This document shows, piece after piece, positions 7,884-14,311 of a stretch of DNA of 15,224 nucleotides (the stretch's first letter is position 1; each line of letters opens with the position of its first letter). The notes under the pieces were generated by a model. It did no database searches, was not told the DNA's origin, and was given only the letters and a program-made list of their open reading frames with translations. A program made the translations under genes and the position numbers. Source of the stretch: Candidatus Paracaedibacteraceae bacterium UBA6184 (GTDB taxonomy: Bacteria > Pseudomonadota > Alphaproteobacteria > UBA6184); contig DITM01000031.1 of NCBI GenBank assembly GCA_002422845.1, forward strand, positions 1-15,224, written 5' to 3'.

Positions 7884-7892
7884 ACGTTTCTC

Positions 7893-8654
7893 CTAAAACT
7901 GCTCTGCAATAATCCGCTCTTCTAAATGGGACTGTGCGCTAAACAACACCGTTGCGCTAACCGAATGTTTTTGGTGCACAGATACTCTCACCACACGTTT
8001 GATTTCCACCATATCCGCGACAGCATTCACAGGCCGTTTCTTAGATTCTAAGGTTTCAATGACCACTGTATCGTTGTTTTTCAACAATGCTCCCTTCCAA
8101 TTCTTGGGTCGGAATGGACTAATAGGTGTCAATGCTAACAAATTCGCCTGTATCGGTAAAATAGGCCCTCCCGCAGAGGAGTTATATGCCGTACTTCCCG
8201 CAGGTGTCGACACTAATATCCCATCGGCAATTAATTTTGGCACACGCACAACTTCATTGACCAATACCTTTAACTTAGACGCCTGAGGTGATGCTCGGGT
8301 CACAGACACATCATTAAACGCTAGAATAGTTTTCTCACCATCCCAAGCATCAAGTGTTGTCATTTCCAAGGGAAACAAATGAACAGGCTTTGCTTCACCA
8401 ATTAACGCCTCGATATCGTCTTCACCATCTTCGTTAATGGAGTTCATTAAAAAGCCAAGATTCCCAAGGTTCATGCCATAAAATGGTTTCCCTAACACGT
8501 GATAATCCCGCAGGGCTTTTAACATAAAACCATCACCCCCTAAAATTGCTAAATAATCAGCCTCTTCCGGAGAATAATTTGTATATCGTTGTTCGATAAA
8601 ATCAAGGGTACGCCGCGCCTTAATTTTATTGGCTGTTATAAAGGCAATTTTCAT
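7893..8654 (-). CDS. nadK: NAD kinase
   Basis: The enzyme phosphorylates NAD to NADP, the only route to NADP in most bacteria. The 253-residue protein is short but normal for alphaproteobacterial forms. It has the GGDG motif (39-42, with the catalytic Asp41), NLGNLGFLMN (62-71) and the nucleotide-binding DGILVSTPAGSTAYN (144-158) followed by SSAGGP. The Shine-Dalgarno sequence is weak. It lies 18 bp after the znuA-like gene and 9 bp before accA, so it belongs to the same run. No lesion is seen. Confidence 0.96.
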   Translation of the reverse strand: MKIAFITANKIKARRTLDFIEQRYTNYSPEEADYLAILGGDGFMLKALRDYHVLGKPFYGMNLGNLGFLMNSINEDGEDDIEALIGEAKPVHLFPLEMTTLDAWDGEKTILAFNDVSVTRASPQASKLKVLVNEVVRVPKLIADGILVSTPAGSTAYNSSAGGPILPIQANLLALTPISPFRPKNWKGALLKNNDTVVIETLESKKRPVNAVADMVEIKRVVRVSVHQKHSVSATVLFSAQSHLEERIIAEQF

Positions 8655-8672
8655 TTGAATACTTACAGTTAA

Positions 8673-9482
8673 TCATTGTGCCCACTTTACAATAGATTGT
8701 GCCAGCCTTTCTATCAAAATATTATATCCGTGTGTACTCGCCGGAATATCAACCCCTTCTGTATCCACCGTCAAAATCGGTAATTTATATTTTTGTACCA
8801 AATTTTGCACAACACTGATTGGCACATGATGATCTTTAATCACCCCAATAACGCGTCGCTCTTCAAGCACTTTGTACACATTGCGCAACCGTTGAGGCGT
8901 CATGGATTCCTCAGGAGACCCCATCATATATCCAGACACTACCAATCCATACTCATTCGCAAAATACGTCAATACTGGATACGTCGTCAGAATCGATTTC
9001 CCCTTCAATGGTTGAAGATGAAGCCGCGTTCTTTCATGAAGCTTTTTCAACTCCACTATCAATGTTTCAGCATTTGCATCAATCTTTGCATGATCGCATT
9101 CTGGATATACCAATTTAAGTGCGACAACCACAGCCGGTAACTTTTTGATAACTTCGTTAGGAGACAACCATGAGAATCCATCGATCTCATCAAATACTTT
9201 TATATTAGCGTTTGCAGAATCAATAATCTTTGACAAAAATGGCTCATGCGTGGCGCCATTCCAAACCACAAGCTTAGCCGATTTTATCAAGTGCATTTCT
9301 GAGGGGCGCACATGGTGATGATGTCCACATTGCCCATGATTAATCAATAATTTCGGAGTATCAACCCCTTTAATTAGCGGCGCAACGATAAAATAAAGTG
9401 GCTTACACGAAACCACAACATCCGCCATTGTAGAGTTCAATAAAATGCCTATGGCACCACATATGTGTAAAAAATATTTCAT
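8673..9482 (-). CDS. ZnuA-like metal ABC transporter substrate-binding protein (atypical ligand set)
   Basis: This protein belongs to the ZnuA/TroA group of periplasmic Zn/Mn-binding proteins (cluster 9). It has 269 residues with a signal peptide (about 1-20, cleavage near STMA/D), then CKPLYFIVAPLIKGV, a His cluster GHHHHVRPSEM (53-63) and KSAKLVVWNGATHEPFL (68-83), all typical. The later histidine ligand positions differ. Where HxWLSP is expected there is FSWLSP (103-108), and where a His precedes the YF motif there is TTYPVLTYF (166-174). Asp240 in LTVDTEG may match the acidic ligand. Metal binding may therefore be altered or lost. No permease or ATPase gene is adjacent. It is the first gene of the run leading through nadK to mreD and has its own promoter. 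Confidence 0.82.
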   Translation of the reverse strand: MKYFLHICGAIGILLNSTMADVVVSCKPLYFIVAPLIKGVDTPKLLINHGQCGHHHHVRPSEMHLIKSAKLVVWNGATHEPFLSKIIDSANANIKVFDEIDGFSWLSPNEVIKKLPAVVVALKLVYPECDHAKIDANAETLIVELKKLHERTRLHLQPLKGKSILTTYPVLTYFANEYGLVVSGYMMGSPEESMTPQRLRNVYKVLEERRVIGVIKDHHVPISVVQNLVQKYKLPILTVDTEGVDIPASTHGYNILIERLAQSIVKWAQ

Positions 9483-9508
9483 AATGTTTCCAGAATATTA
9501 GTGGTCAC

Positions 9509-9537
9509 ACTATATACAATAGCCAACCAACAATCAA
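9509..9537 (-). promoter_or_regulatory. Promoter upstream of the znuA-like gene and its operon
   Basis: On the minus strand TTGATT (9532-9537) lies 17 bp from TATAGT (9509-9514). The start codon follows about 27 bp downstream of the -10 end, with GGAAA as ribosome binding site. It would drive the whole run down to mreD. I see no clear Zur-type palindrome around it. Confidence 0.5.
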
Positions 9538-9623
9538 CTGGAAAGCAGCGTGACGTTGCATCCGAGAAAAGAACTGGCTGGGGCAACGGGCGCTTTACAC
9601 ACATAGCACATTGCTAAAACTTT

Positions 9624-10799
9624 CTACTCTGCTCTAAACACCATGTTTGCAACGTAATTTACAGATCGCTTCAACATCGACACTATCGACTTCCCCACTC
9701 TGCATAGATCCTTCACGATGTGGGACATCCAACTTCCTGGATGAATTATTTCAATGTGCACTGTGCCTTTATTCAAATTTGCAACCTTAATGGCTGTATC
9801 AATGGCCTCCCTCAAACTACCCTTTTCGACACTTACAACAGTCCCTTGATAGGTAGTAATACGCCCACTTTCATTCTCTAAATCAGGCGAATACACTACC
9901 ACAGGCTTATGCAAATCATCCTTAACAAATGCATCTATTTTGTCATCCCCCCTTAAGTCCGCATGTATCACGACTGCTTGAATATCTAATCGAGTACACA
10001 TACCTTTCAGCACGTCCTCTTTGATAACTCCCGTTATAGGAACCACTGCCACACGGTTGATTCTCTTGGCACGTTCTGTTTCAAGAAGCCGAACATAATC
10101 CTGAACAACAATTGTATAATGTGATTGAGTTAACCTTGGAACAATTGCGTCAATTAATCCAACATTCAATGCTTGTGTATCAATATTAGGCTTAATGTTA
10201 ACTGGCAACTCTTTCAGATTTGAATTTCGATTTGCCCTAATCATGATATTTACAGCTGCATCTATTTTGTTTAGTTCTGCCTCAGTTGTATCAACATAAT
10301 CCTCATCCCAAATATCGTCAATTATCAGTCTATCCAACGCTACATATCCCAATCGTTGCAATTGAATAACGTCACAATACGATGCTAATAAATATGCTAC
10401 TACGCCGCCATTTAAAGGATCAAACGAAGCAGCATAACATATGACTTTCTTACCTTTAGATCTAACATATTTAATCGCTTCGCCTATCGCTTCAGATTGA
10501 GAGACCGTCAAACGAACATTATCTAAATGAATTAAGACTGATGAAATTTTGGCATCATCTGCGGCCGCTCTCAATCCTTGATCGACATCCCAAACATTGG
10601 AATTAAAATATACGCTTAATGACACAGGATTGGCCGATGGAAAATCGTGAACGGTGGATGATAAGTGAATGTATAATTGATACTCTGCCTCAGCACTCAG
10701 CAGCTTTGGTTCCAAGAAAAGCCTAACGCCATAGCCTACAATGTTATATAAAACAAGGATGCACAGCACAAAATATAAAGCTATTCTTGTTTTTTTCAT
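9624..10799 (-). CDS. SppA-like (S49) protein, catalytic motifs lost
   Basis: The 391 residues follow the layout of long-form SppA (protease IV, a membrane serine protease that degrades signal peptides). There is one N-terminal membrane segment (about 8-28). An N-terminal S49 domain includes ISSVLIHLDNV (85-95), GKKVICYA (116-123) and YLLASYCDVIQLQRLGYVAL (136-155). The second domain begins at RVAVVPITGVIKED (249-262). In SppA the active site is a Lys in a GTYKSAVEP-like motif of the first domain and a Ser in an AASGGY motif of the second. Neither is present: the first domain goes from LDRLIIDD straight to a charged helix, and KPVVVYSPDLENESG (298-312) stands where the Ser motif belongs. The SPGG loop is also missing (HADLRGDDK). 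The frame is intact and starts with ATG after AAGG, so it is probably a pseudoenzyme rather than a broken gene. Confidence 0.75.
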   Translation of the reverse strand: MKKTRIALYFVLCILVLYNIVGYGVRLFLEPKLLSAEAEYQLYIHLSSTVHDFPSANPVSLSVYFNSNVWDVDQGLRAAADDAKISSVLIHLDNVRLTVSQSEAIGEAIKYVRSKGKKVICYAASFDPLNGGVVAYLLASYCDVIQLQRLGYVALDRLIIDDIWDEDYVDTTEAELNKIDAAVNIMIRANRNSNLKELPVNIKPNIDTQALNVGLIDAIVPRLTQSHYTIVVQDYVRLLETERAKRINRVAVVPITGVIKEDVLKGMCTRLDIQAVVIHADLRGDDKIDAFVKDDLHKPVVVYSPDLENESGRITTYQGTVVSVEKGSLREAIDTAIKVANLNKGTVHIEIIHPGSWMSHIVKDLCRVGKSIVSMLKRSVNYVANMVFRAE

Positions 10800-10833
10800 C
10801 TATGCCTTGCAACCAACTTTATTACATAAAAGC

Positions 10834-10905
10834 GCAGTGCTAAAAATCCCTATCTCAGCCGCAAACAACCAAGTGTTACGGGATTTTTCCTTCGGATCGC
10901 ACTGC
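10834..10905. other. Nested inverted repeats, possible structured RNA or bidirectional terminator
   Basis: The arms GCAGTGC (10834-10840) and GCACTGC (10899-10905) enclose a second perfect pair, AAAAATCCC (10842-10850) and GGGATTTTT (10880-10888), with a 29-base loop. This makes a 7-bp and a 9-bp stem separated by an asymmetric internal loop, in the 239-bp gap between ctrA and the SppA-like gene. Smaller hairpins follow toward 10975. It could be a small RNA, a leader of the SppA-like gene or a terminator. No RNA family is recognised. Confidence 0.35.
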
Positions 10906-10974
10906 TCAATATGTATGGAATTTATTTGCCGCTATCCATCTCGGGAACACCCTCCCAAGTTTTGCGCGGCGCGC

Positions 10975-11010
10975 TATAGAAAGAGATTAATAACGAAGTC
11001 CCTTTCTATA
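10975..11010. other. Inverted repeat TATAGAAAG/CTTTCTATA downstream of ctrA
   Basis: TATAGAAAG (10975-10983) and CTTTCTATA (11002-11010) are perfect 9-base complements around an 18-base loop, 29 bp past the ctrA stop codon. On the plus strand the second arm runs into TTTT. The stem is AU-rich, so terminator function is only possible. Confidence 0.3.
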
Positions 11011-11027
11011 TTTTAAACCAGATTCAT

Positions 11028-11047
11028 GCCGCTTGAAATCAAGCGGC
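11028..11047. other. Perfect hairpin spanning the ctrA stop codon
   Basis: GCCGCTTGA (11028-11036) and TCAAGCGGC (11039-11047) form a GC-rich 9-bp palindrome that includes the last two Ala codons and the TGA of ctrA. No U-tract follows on the minus strand, so it is not a standard intrinsic terminator. It may instead protect the 3' end of the mRNA. Confidence 0.45.
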
Positions 11048-11749
11048 AGATATACTATTGTCCGATTCACCTTGTTGTGGTCCACGCAATACATATCCGC
11101 GTCCCCAAATGGTTTCAATACAACAATCTCCATTTAAGGCTTTTGATAGTTTTTTACGAAGCTTACACACAAAAACATCAATGATTTTTAATTCAGGCTC
11201 ATCCAAACCACCGTACAGATGATTTAAAAACATCTCTTTAGTCAGCGTTGACCCTTTACGCATTGCCAGCAATTCCAAAATTGCATATTCTTTGGACGTT
11301 AAAGGAATCCCCTCACCATCGACTTCTGCCGTATGAGATTGTAAATTAATCACTAAACGTCCAATTTTAATTGTCGCGTCTGCATGACCACGTGCACGAC
11401 GAACAATTGCATTGATACGTGCAGTTAATTCATTTTTATTAAAGGGTTTCGTAAGATAATCATCGGCTCCAATACCAAAACCTTTAATTTTATCATCAGT
11501 TTCTGTTAACCCAGATAAAATTAGAATTGGCGTCTTTATGGAAGCATTTCTCAAACGTTTAATAACGTCAAAGCCATCCATATCAGGCAACATTAGATCC
11601 AAGATGATAATATCATAGTCGTATAACTTGGAAATTTCGATACCTTCTTCTCCTAAATTTGTGACGTCACAGACAATATTCGTCGACTGCAACATCAGCT
11701 CAACACTTTTAGAAACATTCGGATCGTCTTCAATTAACAACACTCGCAT
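11039..11749 (-). CDS. ctrA: Cell-cycle response regulator CtrA
   Basis: CtrA is the OmpR-type master regulator of alphaproteobacterial cell cycle and polarity genes. The 236-residue protein has a receiver domain (1-118) with acidic residues Glu7, Asp8 and Asp9, the phospho-acceptor Asp51 (IILDLMLPDMDGFD) and the TKPF lysine. The winged-helix domain includes LTSKEYAILELLAMRKG, GGLDEPELKIIDVFVCKLRKKL and IWGRGYVLRGP, which are characteristic of CtrA rather than generic OmpR proteins. The protein ends in Ala-Ala; in Caulobacter the terminal Ala-Ala is needed for ClpXP degradation. AGGAG precedes the ATG. It is separated from popZ by 77 bp that hold a promoter and a consensus CtrA box. Partner genes (cckA, chpT, divK) are not in the window. 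Confidence 0.95.
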   Translation of the reverse strand: MRVLLIEDDPNVSKSVELMLQSTNIVCDVTNLGEEGIEISKLYDYDIIILDLMLPDMDGFDVIKRLRNASIKTPILILSGLTETDDKIKGFGIGADDYLTKPFNKNELTARINAIVRRARGHADATIKIGRLVINLQSHTAEVDGEGIPLTSKEYAILELLAMRKGSTLTKEMFLNHLYGGLDEPELKIIDVFVCKLRKKLSKALNGDCCIETIWGRGYVLRGPQQGESDNSISAA

Positions 11750-11785
11750 CGTAAGAGGCTCCTTTATTTTTATTTTTGTTCTTAT

Positions 11786-11823
11786 ACTATAATAAAAGCC
11801 AATAAAGATTAATTTAAGGTTAA
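11786..11823 (-). promoter_or_regulatory. ctrA promoter with full CtrA box
   Basis: TTAA-N7-TTAA, the full CtrA consensus, occurs at 11809-11823. Seventeen bases downstream on the minus strand lies TATAGT (11786-11791), so the box occupies the -35 position, the usual arrangement for CtrA-activated promoters. The leader to the ctrA ATG would be about 30 bases. This suggests that CtrA controls its own gene, as in Caulobacter. The box lies in the few bases between the popZ stop codon and the promoter. Confidence 0.7.
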
Positions 11824-11826
11824 TAC

Positions 11827-12471
11827 TTATAACTTCATCTGATTAATAATTCTTTCTATCTCCCTAAGAATCGCCTTTTCTAAAATCCCCGGCAGGTTTT
11901 TATGTATCCATTCTTCAGCACGCACCAGCATGGCTTTTTCGACCACTGAGCTGATGGTCTCCGTTAATCGCCCCGTTGACCTATGGTATGTCTCAAATGA
12001 GGCTACAGGCTCTTCTTTTCGCGCCTCAGGCATATTATTCTGAACATATGAATCCACAATACCTTTTAACGCTTTTGAAATTCGATCTTCATTTGAACTG
12101 GCTTCACGGGTAAATTGCTCACGTTTATAGTAAGGATCCGTCGCTTCCTTAAACGATCGCTCATTGCGTTGATTCAAATTAAACTCTTCATCCGGAAAAA
12201 TTGATTGCTTTTGCACTCGTTCTTCAAGCTTGCGCTCTTTTAATTCCTCTGCTTTAAAATTAGGCAACACAAACTCATCTTGATCAAATTTGGGCAGATC
12301 CTCCATCATCCGTGCGCCTGATGGATTTGTTGTAGAATCCTCTGGAAATATACGACGCAGCTCAGGCTTTGTCTCTTGATCTTCTGTGATAATATTCCGT
12401 ATGGACGATAAAATCTCGTCCATACTTAGTTCGTGTTCATGTCGGTTAGATGTTTTCGTATCATCTATCAT
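11827..12471 (-). CDS. popZ: PopZ-like polar organising protein (DUF2497)
   Basis: PopZ family proteins assemble polar hubs that anchor the chromosome origin and recruit cell-cycle regulators. The 214 residues show the family layout. A short N-terminal helix ELSMDEILSSIRNIITED (14-31) is the conserved client-binding motif. It is followed by a long, low-complexity, highly charged middle (about 32-160) that is probably disordered. The C-terminal helices (about 165-214, with AEEWIHKNLPGILEKAI and REIERIINQ) serve oligomerisation. Caulobacter PopZ has an acidic, Pro-rich linker; here the linker mixes Lys, Arg and Glu and has fewer prolines. It follows tolC by 6 bp with AAGGA upstream, so the two are co-transcribed. 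Pairing of tolC and a DUF2497 gene is common in alphaproteobacteria. Confidence 0.85.
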   Translation of the reverse strand: MIDDTKTSNRHEHELSMDEILSSIRNIITEDQETKPELRRIFPEDSTTNPSGARMMEDLPKFDQDEFVLPNFKAEELKERKLEERVQKQSIFPDEEFNLNQRNERSFKEATDPYYKREQFTREASSNEDRISKALKGIVDSYVQNNMPEARKEEPVASFETYHRSTGRLTETISSVVEKAMLVRAEEWIHKNLPGILEKAILREIERIINQMKL

Positions 12472-12477
12472 ATTTTA

Positions 12478-13953
12478 TTATCCTTCTACGCTATATTCAT
12501 CATCGCGCGAATTAATCACTAATCCAATAGCACTTGGCGTTAAGGTTCCAGTCGCTGCCAATAATTTATATCGTCCTAAAATCTCAGCTTTAATACCTTC
12601 TAAGTGGTTTAACTCTGCTTTTAACAGCGATTCTTGTACTTTTAATAAATCAAGGTACGCACGTTGCCCCAGACGGAATTCTTCTATCGCCCCCTCATAC
12701 GCGTTACGAGCAGCGTCAACCCCAAGCTCTGCTTGAGACCGTTGAGACTCAGCTGTTTTTAGTCCATGCCAAGCCGCTTTAACTTCTTTTACCATAGCGT
12801 TACGAGCATGTTCATGACCATAATCCGCAGACGTTTTGGCATTCGTTGCTTGTTTGATTTGGGATATATGCGATCCTTGACCAGAATTTGAAAACAATTC
12901 ATACGAGAATTTGATTCCAACACTACCACTACCGCCTTTATCCTTATCTTCATCTTTTAAGGATGTGTCATATTGAGCATACAGATCGATCGATGGCAAT
13001 GTACCCGTCACTGCGGATGCAAGCCCATGTCGCGCTGCTCTTAAGTTCGCCGCAGCCCCACGCAAATTGATGCTTTTTTCTTCAGCAATTTTCATACACT
13101 CATCTAACGTTGTTGGCAATGTTAGATTGTTTTTGGGATACACCAATTCACCGGCAGGTTCGCCCGCCATCTCAATATACGCTTGCTCTGCGTTGATTAA
13201 GTCTGTTTGTGACTTCATACGGTTACTGGTTGCTTGGGCTAATTCTGCTTTTGCTGTCAGAACGTTGGTGCGCGTCGACGAACCCACTACATACTCTGTC
13301 TGCACACGTTCAAAGTTATGGCGCGCTTGACGTTCAAATTTTGTATATACATCCAACGATTGACGTCCCTTCAACACATTGACATAGGCCTCGACGGCAT
13401 CCAAAATAAATTTCTGAATCCTACCAAATTGTTCCATGTCATAAGCATCTTGTTTCGCAGCCGCACTCATCATTGCAAACGTATCAGATCCAAAATGAAA
13501 TAAATTGATGCCTGCAGAAACTTGCCCTCTAACTTCATAATTGGTGTCTTTAAGCCACTCAAGATTTTCACCAAAGTTTTTGTTCTTTGCATCTTCCGGA
13601 GAAGCGGGGCGGTTTTTATCATGACCCGCTGTTGCCGATAAAGTAACCCTCGGTCCAAACTTCGACATCACAGCCATCATCTCTGCTTCTTTTGCATTAC
13701 GAGCATATCTAGCACTCAATAACTCTGGATTCCCATCATATGCTTTTTGTAAAAAATCCAATAATTCTATGTTGCGTCTAACATTAATTTTGCTCGCTGG
13801 ACTCGCCGAAGCGTCCAAGGGGGTTTCTTTTTTAGCATTTTCAACATCTGTTTTTTTGACGTCTTTTGTTTCATCTGCAGCATACACGCCGCTGAACATT
13901 GTCGCTAAATACATTGTTCCAACTAATAACTGATTTCTAAGCACTCTAAACAC
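12478..13953 (-). CDS. tolC: TolC-family outer membrane efflux protein
   Basis: TolC forms a trimeric outer-membrane channel and periplasmic tunnel used by type I secretion and multidrug efflux. The 491-residue protein has a signal peptide (1-25, cleavage VYA/AD), a charged linker (about 27-58), and two OEP repeats. Typical features are LLDFLQKAYDGNPELLSARY, EAYVNVLKGRQSLDVY, VQTEYVVGSSTRTNVLTAKAELAQA and, in the second repeat, EEFRLGQRAYLDLLKVQESLLKAELNHLEG. The start is GTG with AAGG nine bases upstream. The second repeat ends near residue 470 and length is normal. It heads an operon with popZ. No inner-membrane pump or adaptor gene is beside it. Confidence 0.94.
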   Translation of the reverse strand: MFRVLRNQLLVGTMYLATMFSGVYAADETKDVKKTDVENAKKETPLDASASPASKINVRRNIELLDFLQKAYDGNPELLSARYARNAKEAEMMAVMSKFGPRVTLSATAGHDKNRPASPEDAKNKNFGENLEWLKDTNYEVRGQVSAGINLFHFGSDTFAMMSAAAKQDAYDMEQFGRIQKFILDAVEAYVNVLKGRQSLDVYTKFERQARHNFERVQTEYVVGSSTRTNVLTAKAELAQATSNRMKSQTDLINAEQAYIEMAGEPAGELVYPKNNLTLPTTLDECMKIAEEKSINLRGAAANLRAARHGLASAVTGTLPSIDLYAQYDTSLKDEDKDKGGSGSVGIKFSYELFSNSGQGSHISQIKQATNAKTSADYGHEHARNAMVKEVKAAWHGLKTAESQRSQAELGVDAARNAYEGAIEEFRLGQRAYLDLLKVQESLLKAELNHLEGIKAEILGRYKLLAATGTLTPSAIGLVINSRDDEYSVEG

Positions 13954-13997
13954 CTTTGTTAACCTTTACTAATATTTTTACACGAGGAGGATGGGAT

Positions 13998-14120
13998 ATG
14001 AAAGAAAATTTATTTAAATTACTGGCTCTATTAGCAGAACGACACTACTCCTCATTAGCAGAATCTTATAAAACCCCCAGGGTTTTGGCACCTCAGGGCA
14101 GCGTGACTCTGGCAACGTGA
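13998..14120 (+). CDS. Possible small protein or truncated gene start (40 residues)
   Basis: The ATG at 13998 is preceded by GAGGAGG with a 7-base spacing, one of the best ribosome binding sites in the window. The frame reads MKENLFKLLALLAERHYSSL and ends at TGA 14118-14120. The first 13 residues could form a short amphipathic or hydrophobic helix. The rest runs through a hairpin and the first part of a 14-bp tandem repeat and looks non-coding. It may be the stub of a lost gene, a leader peptide or a small protein. No promoter is obvious. It is not recognised. Confidence 0.25.
   Translation: MKENLFKLLALLAERHYSSLAESYKTPRVLAPQGSVTLAT
14070..14086. terminator. Short hairpin AAAACCC-CCA-GGGTTTT, possible bidirectional terminator
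   Basis: A perfect 7-bp stem with a 3-base loop is flanked by A-run and T-run within its own arms, a form seen in compact bidirectional terminators. Only three pairs are G-C, so it may be weak. Confidence 0.35.
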
Positions 14121-14124
14121 CTCT
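14097..14124. repeat. 14-bp tandem repeat (GGCAGCGTGACTCT / GGCAACGTGACTCT)
   Basis: Two direct copies differ at one base and are followed by GCATCC. A related single-copy sequence, GCAGCGTGACGTTGCATCC, lies at 9546-9564 in the gap between the znuA-like and SppA-like genes. The similarity suggests a shared intergenic element. Confidence 0.55.
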
Positions 14125-14259
14125 GCATCCATTAGGTTGATCTGATCCCCTTCTCGACACGTGTTGCAAGATGGAACTTACCGTCATCAAATCGCAGCGG
14201 GATTTGCCTGAACCATCCTCCCTCTCTCTCATCTTCAAAGAACATATTCATTTGACTTT

Positions 14260-14289
14260 TTGACAAGTTTCATAATATATCGCTATATA
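14260..14289 (+). promoter_or_regulatory. Promoter for the exported repeat protein
   Basis: TTGACA (14260-14265) is followed after 18 bp by TATATA (14284-14289). A perfect TATAAT at 14295-14300 is too close to the ATG at 14312 to leave room for the AGGA ribosome binding site (14301-14304) on the mRNA, so the first pair is preferred. Confidence 0.5.
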
Positions 14290-14311
14290 TAAACTATAAT
14301 AGGACTTCATC

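Larger units (their letters stand above)
13954..14311. other. Intergenic stretch with gene debris and short repeats
   Basis: These 358 bases separate the divergent tolC and exported-repeat genes. They hold a 40-codon plus-strand frame with an ideal ribosome binding site (13998-14120), a hairpin (14070-14086), a pair of ATTAGCAGAA copies 24 bp apart (14030-14039 and 14054-14063), and a 14-bp tandem repeat (14097-14124). A 39-codon minus-strand frame (14132-14251) has protein-like composition (WFRQIPLRFDDGKFHLATRV). None is clearly a working gene. The stretch looks like the worn remains of one or two genes or of a mobile element. Confidence 0.5.

Noticed and set aside
10741..11016. Plus-strand frame of 91 codons
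   Set aside because: It overlaps the start of the SppA-like gene and the inverted-repeat gap, has no ribosome binding site and shows no domain-like pattern.
13959..13973. CtrA box upstream of tolC (TTAA-N7-TAAT)
   Set aside because: The second half-site does not match TTAA, so it is too weak to claim.
14014..14238. Minus-strand frame of 74 codons
   Set aside because: It runs through the hairpin and the tandem repeat and has low-complexity ends. The neighbouring frame at 14132-14251 is more protein-like, so this one is probably incidental.
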